NCBI GenBank assembly: GCA_025964295.1
Contig: JAOPZD010000003.1
Span: 1 to 11,034, forward strand
Direction: 5' to 3'
Length of the DNA: 11,034 bases
From: Conexibacter sp.
GTDB taxonomy: Bacteria > Actinomycetota > Thermoleophilia > Solirubrobacterales > Solirubrobacteraceae
Shown: piece after piece, positions 6,473-11,034 of the stretch
Layout: each line of letters opens with the position of its first letter
Numbering within the stretch: position 1 is the first letter of the stretch
Translations under genes and position numbers: made by a program
Notes under the pieces: model-generated
Seen by the model: only the letters and a program-made list of their open reading frames with translations
Told to the model about the DNA's origin: nothing
Databases searched by the model: none

Positions 6473-7375
6473 ATGGACCTGAACCTCCTGAGGGCCTTCG
6501 ACGCGCTGATGCAGGAGCGCAACGTCACGCGAGCCGGCGAACGCCTCGGAGTGACCCAGCCCTCCGCGAGCGCCGCCCTCGCTCGTCTTCGGCTCCTCCT
6601 GGGGGACGAGCTGCTCGTCAAGTCAGGGCGAGAGATGCGCGCCACGCCGTTCGCCGAGAGGATCGCCGAGCGCATCCACCGCTTGCTCTTGGAGGTCGAG
6701 GACATCGTGACGTCTCACGAGGTCTTCGATCCGCGCCAGGACGAGCAGACGTTCCGCGTGATGATCACCGACTACACGGCGCTCATCCTGATGGGGCCGG
6801 TCACGCGCACCCTGGCCGCCGAGGCGCCCCACGTCCGCCTTGAGCTCGTGACCCACGGCATGAGCGATCACGTCCACCGCCTGCAGTCCGGCGAGGTCGA
6901 CCTCGCGGTCGTGCCGGACCGACTGAGCCGTCACAGCGGGCTCCCCCGCGAGGAGCTCTTCGAGGACGAGTTCGTCCTCGCGGGATGGCGGGGCAATCCG
7001 CGCGTCACGGACGCGATGACCGTCGCGGACTTCGCCGCGGCGCCCTACCTCAGCTTCAGCGTCGGGTCCGAGCCGTCGATGGTCGACGCGCTGCTCACCG
7101 AGCTCGGACACGAGACACGTGCCGACGTCCTCGTGCAGAGCTTCGTCACCGGACCGATGCTTCTGCAAGGCACCAGGCTCGTCACGTTCGTTCAACGCCG
7201 GCTCGCCGACCTGCTCGCAGCGTCGGCCGAGCTGCACATCGTGCAACCCCCGTTCGAGCTACCGCCGCTCCTCGAGACCCTCACATGGCACTCGCGATCG
7301 ACCACCGACCCCGGTCATCGGTGGCTGCGCAAGCAGATCGTCGCGGCAGCAGCGGCGTTGCCGCCGACGCCGTAG
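6473..7375 (+). CDS. LysR family transcriptional regulator (NodD/LinR-like)
   Basis: 300 residues, the normal LysR length. The N-terminal winged HTH is clear (MDLNLLRAFDALMQERNVTR, AGERLGVTQPSASAALARLR, then LLLGDELLVKSGREM). Residues about 90-290 form the inducer-binding periplasmic-protein-like domain (QTFRVMITDYTALILMGPV, VRLELVTHG, GEVDLAVVPDRLSRHSG, FVLAGWRGNP). The MDLNLL start and the TDYTALILMGPV region fit the NodD/LinR/YbeF subgroup. The ATG at 6473 matches the family start; in-frame ATGs at 6383, 6434 and 6443 would add 10-30 residues, and none has a good SD. The gene is divergent from the secreted beta-helix gene across 158 bases. LysR proteins commonly regulate the gene they diverge from, so control of that gene is the natural inference. 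The inducer is unknown. Confidence 0.94.
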   Translation: MDLNLLRAFDALMQERNVTRAGERLGVTQPSASAALARLRLLLGDELLVKSGREMRATPFAERIAERIHRLLLEVEDIVTSHEVFDPRQDEQTFRVMITDYTALILMGPVTRTLAAEAPHVRLELVTHGMSDHVHRLQSGEVDLAVVPDRLSRHSGLPREELFEDEFVLAGWRGNPRVTDAMTVADFAAAPYLSFSVGSEPSMVDALLTELGHETRADVLVQSFVTGPMLLQGTRLVTFVQRRLADLLAASAELHIVQPPFELPPLLETLTWHSRSTTDPGHRWLRKQIVAAAAALPPTP

Positions 7376-7419
7376 CGCGCGGATCGCCATCCTCCCGGCG
7401 GCGCAACACGCAACCCGCA

Positions 7420-7445
7420 CTGCTGCTCGTGCCTCGAAGCGGCAG
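7420..7445. terminator. Hairpin repeat, copy A, after the LysR gene
   Basis: CTGCTGCT (7420-7427) pairs with AGCGGCAG (7438-7445): eight pairs, one of them T-G, with a ten-base loop containing GTGCCTCG. It lies 44 bases after the LysR stop. A near-identical sequence (20 of 21 bases) recurs at 8173-8193 behind the next gene. It could be a terminator or a dispersed repeat; no T-tract follows. The rest of the LysR-lipoprotein gap (7376-7572) shows nothing else convincing. Confidence 0.4.
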
Positions 7446-7558
7446 TCTGCGGCGCGCATTCGTGGGATGCTCTCTGTGGAGCCGCCTGTATCGCAGCCGC
7501 GATTCTCGCAAGTCGATCGGGAGTGGTGGTAGCTGAGACGCCCGCGCAGCTCAACGGC

Positions 7559-7563
7559 GAGGA
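7559..7563 (+). promoter_or_regulatory. Ribosome binding site of the lipoprotein gene
   Basis: GAGGA lies nine bases before the ATG at 7573 and supports that start over the internal ATG at residue 4. Confidence 0.55.
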
Positions 7564-7572
7564 CGAGTCTCG

Positions 7573-8103
7573 ATGCTCGATATGTCAAGGAGAGTGCCCC
7601 GGCACCCGCGCCGATCGGGACGGCTGATCCTGGCGTTGGCCGTGACGGCAGGAGGCCTGGCTGCCTGCGGCGACGGCGATACCCCCGCATCCGAGACCCA
7701 CACGGCCGGCAGCGCCACCTCCGCGGGTGCCGCGCCCGTGCGCCAGAAGATCCTGATCAAGACGGACGCGAAGCTGCTGGGAAACGTCGACACCGGAAGG
7801 GTCCTTGCCGGCTCCACCCTCGGCGATGCGCCTTTCTGCCCCGGAGGCATGTGGAGCGGTGGGCACGGCAACCTCGACGACAACTGGCTTGACAAGAACA
7901 TCAAGTGCCCCGACGGCACCCTCCGCATCGGGTTCGACCCCCGCACCTCGAAGGGCCGGACGGATAGCGGCCCGTGGAAGGTCATCAGCGGGACAGGCGC
8001 CTTCAAGGCGATGCGGGGATCGGGCCAGATGAAGATGAAGTTCGGACCGGGCGAACAGCCCACCGAAGGTCACGAGACGTTCACCGGGACGGTCGTGCGG
8101 TGA
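7573..8103 (+). CDS. Small lipoprotein with a possible AOC-type beta-barrel domain
   Basis: 176 residues. The N-terminus is a lipoprotein signal: basic RRVPRHPRRSGR, hydrophobic LILALAVTAGG, lipobox LAAC with the acylated cysteine at residue 32. A low-complexity linker (DGDTPASETHTAGSATSAGA) follows, then a globular domain of about 120 residues. Its end, SGTGAFKAMRGSGQMKMKF and HETFTGTVV, resembles the G-x-G-x-F-x-x-x-x-G-x-G strand and closing strand of allene-oxide-cyclase/dirigent-like barrels found in many secreted actinobacterial proteins; that match is from memory and tentative. Two cysteines (CPGGMW and KCPDGT) could form a disulfide. It would be anchored on the outer face of the membrane. 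No enzymatic motif is visible. It is a single gene between LysR and the kinase, with hairpin repeats on both sides. Confidence 0.8.
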   Translation: MLDMSRRVPRHPRRSGRLILALAVTAGGLAACGDGDTPASETHTAGSATSAGAAPVRQKILIKTDAKLLGNVDTGRVLAGSTLGDAPFCPGGMWSGGHGNLDDNWLDKNIKCPDGTLRIGFDPRTSKGRTDSGPWKVISGTGAFKAMRGSGQMKMKFGPGEQPTEGHETFTGTVVR

Positions 8104-8170
8104 GACATGTCCGCAAGCGGCGGATGGGCGGTCTGCGGGAGCCGTAGCGGGTCCCGCGGAAGCGCGCTTT

Positions 8171-8190
8171 CCGCTCGTGCCTCGGAGCGG
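8171..8190. terminator. Hairpin repeat, copy B, after the lipoprotein gene
   Basis: CCGCTC (8171-8176) pairs with GAGCGG (8185-8190) across the eight-base loop GTGCCTCG, the loop sequence also present in copy A at 7420-7445. It lies 67 bases after the lipoprotein stop. Confidence 0.4.
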
Positions 8191-8193
8191 CAG

Positions 8194-8414
8194 CGCGGTG
8201 GTGCGTTGTCCGAACTCTCGTCGCAGTTACCGCGAGCGAGCTCGGGCTGGAGTCCGCGGCCGCAGAGCGCTGATTTCGTCGACCGGCGGCAGCGGCGGGT
8301 TGCCGGTGGCCCGCGCGAGGATCGCAACATTGAACGTCGGTGCCGGTTGGCCGCGGCGGGAGGCAGGAGTCGGAAGCTCTGGAAGAGGCGCGCCGGTGCG
8401 AGCATGATCATGGT
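8194..8414. other. Non-coding stretch before the sensor kinase
   Basis: Together with 8104-8170 this makes a 311-base gap. No convincing gene was found. Short frames are open on both strands; the minus strand at about 8230-8340 reads a somewhat protein-like segment (FNVAILARATGNPPLPPVDE) but has no SD, no neighbouring context and no family I recognise. A TTGAAC at 8330-8335 has no partner -10 box. Confidence 0.4.
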
Positions 8415-9677
8415 GTGACCTCATCGATCCGTCGGTGGCTGAGCGCCGCGCTCGCGAGTGCGGTGCTGGTCGGCGCGATCACCGTGGTCATCGCGCTGCT
8501 GGAGCCGCGTGTGCCGGCTCTGGGTCTAGGCGTGCTGTACCTGTTGGCGGTCGTTCCGATTGCGCTCGTGTATGGCTCTGCGGTCGCGGGTGTGGTGTCG
8601 GTGGCGAGCATGGTGGCGTTCAGCTACTTCTTCTTGCCGCCGCGGTACAGCCTCAGTCCCGGTACGTCGGACCGGTGGTCGGTCCTCGTGGCGTTCCTGG
8701 TGGCGTCGCTGGTGGTCGGCCAACTCGCCGCGCGCTCCCAGCGCCAGGCGCGGCGATCGGCGCGCTTCGCCGACCAGCAGGCCCGGCTCGCCGAGGAGCA
8801 GGCGGCGTTGCGGCGGGTCGGGACGCTGGTGGCGCGCGGGGTGTCGGCGGAGGAGGTGTTCGCGGGGGTCGCTGAGGAGGTCGGGCGGCTGCTTCCGGTC
8901 GAATACGCGGGCCTGAGCCGCTATGGGCCTGACGGTGCGCTGATCGCGGTTGCCGGCTCGGGCAGGGCACTCGACCACATTCCCGTTGGCAGCCGGTGGA
9001 CCCTTGGGGGAAGGAACGTCGCCACGGTGGTCTTCGAGACTGGCCGCCCGGCTCGGATCGACAGCTATGCCGATCTCTCCGACCCGGGTGCCGTGACCGC
9101 CCTCCGGGAGGTGGGCGTCCGCTCAGCGGTTGGGACGCCGGTCGTCGTCGACGGCCATCTCTGGGGTGTGATGATCGCCGGTACGACAGCCGAGCAGCTG
9201 CTCCCGGCCGACACCGAGGCGCGCCTCGCCTCGTTCACGGAGCTGTTGGCGACGGCGATCGCGAATGCCGAGAGCCGTGCCGGGCTCGCTCGGCTGGCTG
9301 AGGAGCAGGCCGCGTTGCGGCGGGTCGCGACGCTGGTGGCGCATGGGACGCGGCCGGAGGAGGTGTTCGCGGCGGTCACCGAGGAGATCGGGCGGTTGCT
9401 TGCGGTCGACCTGACGACGATGGGCCGCTACGAGCACGACGGCACGTTCGCCATCGTCGCCACCTGGGGCGGTCGAGGCGAGGACGTGCCCGTCGTCGGC
9501 AGCCGATGGCCCCTTGGGGTCAGAACCTCGGCACGCTCGTGTTCGAGACTGGGCGACCGGCCCGGATCGACAACCTCGCTGATGCCACCGGCCCGCTCCC
9601 TGAGGGCCTCCGCGAGGACGGCGTCCGCTCGGCGGTCGGGACGCCGATCAACGTCGAGGGCCGCCTGTGGGGCTTGA
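8415..9677 (+). CDS. Sensor half as encoded: four-helix membrane domain plus GAF
   Basis: As written, this frame gives 420 residues. Membrane segments lie at about residues 9-29, 36-52, 56-73 and 88-105, and FFLPPRYSLS between the third and fourth is typical of the DUF4118 domain of KdpD-like kinases. A coiled-coil-like linker (RLAEEQAALRR) leads to GAF1 (about 137-280: VEYAGLSRYGPDGALIAVAG, VVFETGRPARIDSYADL, GVRSAVGTPVVVDGHLWGVM). The linker and GAF then repeat. After PLG at residue 368 the frame is wrong and about 52 nonsense residues precede a TGA. GAF domains bind small ligands or cofactors; no heme- or bilin-ligand residue can be named with confidence. Confidence 0.7.
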   Translation: MTSSIRRWLSAALASAVLVGAITVVIALLEPRVPALGLGVLYLLAVVPIALVYGSAVAGVVSVASMVAFSYFFLPPRYSLSPGTSDRWSVLVAFLVASLVVGQLAARSQRQARRSARFADQQARLAEEQAALRRVGTLVARGVSAEEVFAGVAEEVGRLLPVEYAGLSRYGPDGALIAVAGSGRALDHIPVGSRWTLGGRNVATVVFETGRPARIDSYADLSDPGAVTALREVGVRSAVGTPVVVDGHLWGVMIAGTTAEQLLPADTEARLASFTELLATAIANAESRAGLARLAEEQAALRRVATLVAHGTRPEEVFAAVTEEIGRLLAVDLTTMGRYEHDGTFAIVATWGGRGEDVPVVGSRWPLGVRTSARSCSRLGDRPGSTTSLMPPARSLRASARTASARRSGRRSTSRAACGA

Positions 9678-9796
9678 TGGCCGCCGCCTCCAGCCAGGAG
9701 CAGCCGCTGCCGGCCGACACCGAGGCGCGCCTCGCTTCCTTCACGGAGCTGGTGGCGACGGCGATCGCCAACGCCGAAGCGCAGACGGAGGTGGCG
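8784..9796 (+). repeat. In-frame tandem duplication of the linker-GAF unit
   Basis: Copy 1 (8784-9290) and copy 2 (9291-9796) are tandem. Both start with RLAEEQAALRRV and share VFETGRPARID, GVRSAVGTP and LLPADTEARLASFTEL or near-identical versions. The period is 507 bases (169 codons) at the 5' end and 506 at the 3' end because copy 2 lacks one G. Other length differences cancel: one extra residue before GSRW and one fewer before GVRS in copy 2. High nucleotide identity indicates a fairly recent duplication or gene conversion. Confidence 0.9.
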
Positions 9797-10408
9797 GCGT
9801 CGCGGGCGCGGATCGTCTCGGCGACCGACGATGAGCGCCGGCGCGTGGTCCGCGATCTGCACGACGGCGCGCAGCAGCGGCTCGTCCACACGGTCGTCAC
9901 GCTGAAGCTGGCACACCGCGCCTTGCAGAACGAGGAGACGGATCTCCCCGCGCTGCTGACCGAGGCGCTCGACAACGCCGAGCAGGCGACGGCCGAACTG
10001 CGAGAGCTCGCCCACGGCATCCTCCCACCGGTTCTGACCCAGGGCGGATTGCGCGCCGGCGTGAACGCGCTGGCTTCGCGGATGCCGGTGCCGATCGAGA
10101 TCGACGTGACCGTCGGTCGGCTGCCCGCCGCGGTCGAGGCGACCGCCTACTTCGTCGTCGCCGAGGCGCTGACCAACGTCGCCAAGCACGCTCAGGCCGG
10201 ACGCGCCGAGGTGACGGTGCGGATCGAGCACGGCACGCTCGCCGTCCACGTGCGCGACGACGGCGTCGGAGGCGCCCGGCCCGACGGCGGCGGCAGCGGC
10301 CTCATCGGACTGGCCGACCGGCTCGCCGCCATCGACGGCGAACTCCACGTCGACAGCCCGGCCGAAAGCGGCACCCTGGTCGCGGCCGCCATCCCCCTCC
10401 CCGGCTAG
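9506..10408 (+). CDS. Kinase half: end of GAF2, HisKA_3 and HATPase_c
   Basis: 300 residues if started at the ATG at 9506, which has no clear SD; more likely the remainder of the gene at 8415. It holds the last two thirds of GAF2 (LVFETGRPARIDNLADATG), then the dimerisation and phosphoacceptor helix DDERRRVVRDLHDGAQQRLV, whose histidine codon is at 9860-9862 (about residue 483 of the restored protein). The ATP-binding domain is complete: N box FVVAEALTNVAKHAQAGRAE, G1 box VRDDGVGGARPDGGG, G2 region SGLIGLADRLAAIDGELHVD, and the closing strand SGTLVAAAIPLPG. All residues expected for autokinase activity appear present, so this fragment could in principle work without its membrane sensor. Confidence 0.75.
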   Translation: MAPWGQNLGTLVFETGRPARIDNLADATGPLPEGLREDGVRSAVGTPINVEGRLWGLMAAASSQEQPLPADTEARLASFTELVATAIANAEAQTEVAASRARIVSATDDERRRVVRDLHDGAQQRLVHTVVTLKLAHRALQNEETDLPALLTEALDNAEQATAELRELAHGILPPVLTQGGLRAGVNALASRMPVPIEIDVTVGRLPAAVEATAYFVVAEALTNVAKHAQAGRAEVTVRIEHGTLAVHVRDDGVGGARPDGGGSGLIGLADRLAAIDGELHVDSPAESGTLVAAAIPLPG

Positions 10409-10494
10409 CTCCCACATCGAGTCAAAACCTTTCGGGGAAGCGTTCCGGGACGCCCACATCAGGTGGAAGAGGTCAGCTTCCGCACAGCGACAGC

Positions 10495-10518
10495 CTCCCG
10501 TGAGTCAGTATCCGGGAG
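10495..10518. terminator. Weak hairpin downstream of the kinase
   Basis: CTCCCG (10495-10500) pairs with CGGGAG (10513-10518) across a 12-base loop, 86 bases after the kinase stop. The stem is short and has no T-tract, so it is only a candidate. Confidence 0.2.
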
Positions 10519-10695
10519 TACAGACCAGCACGGCGCGCCAAAATCATCGGTCAGACCACACCGAGGGCCGTTGACCACCGCGCCAAGCGGATGCTGCGTA
10601 CGGAAGGGAACTACATCTCGACCACGGAGTTCACCGGCGACAACCCGCAGGGACTCCGGACCTGGCTGGCCGCCCACAAGGACGGCCTACCGTAG
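10504..10695 (+). other. Protein-like ORF fragment in a gene-poor stretch
   Basis: The 378 bases from 10409 to 10786 hold no confident gene. The best candidate is the frame after a TGA at 10501-10503. It reads VSIREYRPARRAKIIG, continues through MLRTEGNYISTTEFTG and DNPQGLRTWLAAHKDGLP, and stops with TAG at 10693-10695. An ATG at 10591 would give 34 residues. Composition is protein-like, but there is no good start, SD or promoter. A different frame upstream (from GTG 10463, VEEVSFRTATASRESVSG) also looks coding, so this may be a decayed gene with a frameshift. I do not recognise the family. Confidence 0.3.
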
Positions 10696-10741
10696 GTCGC
10701 GGTCAGCTCGACGCGCCAGGACGCCCCCGGCGGCACCGTGA

Positions 10742-10762
10742 CGGCCGCCGTCGCGGCGGCCG
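10742..10762 (-). terminator. Hairpin downstream of the dehydrogenase gene
   Basis: CGGCCGCC (10742-10749) pairs perfectly with GGCGGCCG (10755-10762) around a five-base loop. On the minus strand it lies 24 bases past the dehydrogenase stop, the expected terminator position. No T-tract follows. Confidence 0.5.
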
Positions 10763-10786
10763 CCACTGGGTCTCCGTTGCGTTCGG

Positions 10787-11034
10787 CTACGCCCGGGCGG
10801 CGGCGCCGTTCTGGCTCGGCTTGAGGACGACCTTCGTCCAGCCCTCGTCGCGGCTGTCGAAGTGCTGGTAGGCGTCGGGCGCCTCGCCCAGGCCCACCCG
10901 GTGCGAGACGATGAACGACGGCTCGGCCTTGCCGGCGTGGATGAGGTTGCGCAGGTGGCGGTTGTACTTCTTGACCGGGCACTGGCCGGTGCCCATGTGC
11001 TGGCCCTTGAACCACATCATCCCGAAGTCGAAGA
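10787..11034 (-). CDS. Zinc-dependent alcohol/formaldehyde dehydrogenase, C-terminal part
   Basis: 81 full codons enter from the right edge on the minus strand; the start lies outside the window. The segment MWFKGQHMGTGQCPVKKYNR, then HLRNLIHAGKAEPSFIVSHR, APDAYQHFDSRDEGWTKVVL and KP is the C-terminal end of medium-chain dehydrogenases of the glutathione-independent formaldehyde dehydrogenase-like branch, which oxidise alcohols or aldehydes with NAD and a catalytic zinc. The N-terminal zinc ligands and the Rossmann nucleotide site would be upstream and are not visible, so activity cannot be judged. A short Ala-rich tail (SQNGAAARA) follows the conserved KP. The stop is TAG at 10787-10789, followed by a hairpin. 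It converges on the kinase region. Confidence 0.9.
   Translation of the reverse strand, partial: FDFGMMWFKGQHMGTGQCPVKKYNRHLRNLIHAGKAEPSFIVSHRVGLGEAPDAYQHFDSRDEGWTKVVLKPSQNGAAARA

Larger units (their letters stand above)
8415..10408 (+). pseudogene. Sensor histidine kinase gene split by a one-base frameshift
   Basis: One gene read in two frames. Restoring one G gives about 664 residues: four membrane segments, GAF1, GAF2, HisKA_3 and HATPase_c, a NarL/DesK-class sensor kinase. The break is at GGGG (9516-9519). In the duplicated first GAF the same place reads CCCTTGGGGG (five Gs, 9001-9010), and after the break the second GAF aligns again only in the -1 frame, at an offset of 506 instead of 507 bases. 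Everything downstream is intact and conserved, so the lesion is recent or a base-calling error. The start GTG at 8415 precedes the first membrane segment; its SD is weak. No response regulator gene adjoins it, although NarL-class kinases usually have one; a partner would have to be encoded elsewhere. Confidence 0.8.

Noticed and set aside
6623..7246. 207-codon minus-strand frame opposite the LysR gene
   Set aside because: It is antisense to conserved LysR codons and has no motif or promoter.
8227..8424. 65-codon minus-strand frame with a protein-like middle part
   Set aside because: There is no ribosome binding site and no known family, and the frame runs into the start of the kinase gene; kept only as a remark in the non-coding entry.
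9511..9523. Programmed -1 ribosomal frameshifting as the cause of the kinase split
   Set aside because: The bases CCCTTGGGGTC do not form an X-XXY-YYZ slippery heptamer in the needed frame, and four Gs are too few for usual transcriptional slippage. A missing base is simpler.
9428..10459. 343-codon minus-strand frame opposite the kinase
   Set aside because: The plus strand carries clear HisKA_3 and HATPase motifs; the antisense product has none.
10611..10789. Minus-strand segment reading VTVPPGASWRVELTATYGRP after the dehydrogenase stop
   Set aside because: It looks protein-like for 20 residues, but has no start and overlaps the hairpin at 10742-10762 and the opposite-strand ORF fragment; probably chance.
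1..11034. tRNA or rRNA genes, CRISPR arrays, insertion sequences, prophage or defence genes
   Set aside because: No cloverleaf, regularly spaced repeats, transposase or integrase motifs, or phage or defence domains were seen on either strand.

Overview
The window is about 11 kb of very GC-rich bacterial DNA with actinobacterial traits: GTG starts, strong G/C third-position bias and one apparently leaderless gene. The secreted protein at 3759-6314 ends in a basic beta-rich domain with a Cys-x3-Cys pair, a tail type I associate with Thermoleophilia (Solirubrobacter/Conexibacter-like soil bacteria). The phylum is a fairly safe inference; the order is a guess. No mobile element, CRISPR array, tRNA or rRNA was seen.

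Left block (1-2242, minus strand): three one-component regulators. A small GntR-type repressor (1874-about 2233) is followed by a LacI-type repressor (716-1750) and an IclR-type regulator (714 to beyond the left edge). LacI and IclR are one base apart and almost certainly cotranscribed. The LacI promoter carries a LacI-family palindrome over its -10 box, so the operon is probably autoregulated. Whatever the pair controls lies outside the window.

Middle block (2208-3744, plus strand): a good sigma70 promoter starts a probably leaderless gene for a single-pass membrane protein of unknown function, divergent from the GntR gene. A class I SAM methyltransferase follows, and the block closes with a 16-bp hairpin.

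Central pair (3759-7375): a large secreted right-handed beta-helix protein with ten collagen-like Gly-X-Y triplets (minus strand), divergent from a NodD/LinR-like LysR regulator (plus strand). The regulator is the obvious candidate to control the secreted protein.

Right block (7573-11034): a small lipoprotein with an AOC-barrel-like ending, then a NarL-class sensor histidine kinase with a KdpD-like membrane domain and two duplicated GAF domains. The kinase is split by a missing G near 9516-9519; its own first GAF copy supplies the reference for the missing base. A gene-poor 378-bp stretch follows, holding a protein-like ORF remnant. Last is the C-terminal end of a zinc-dependent alcohol/formaldehyde dehydrogenase entering from the right edge.

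No single undescribed multi-gene system is evident. The most interesting points are the collagen-bearing beta-helix protein and its LysR neighbour, the GntR gene with no usable start beside a leaderless gene, the self-referenced kinase frameshift, and a hairpin repeat behind two neighbouring genes.
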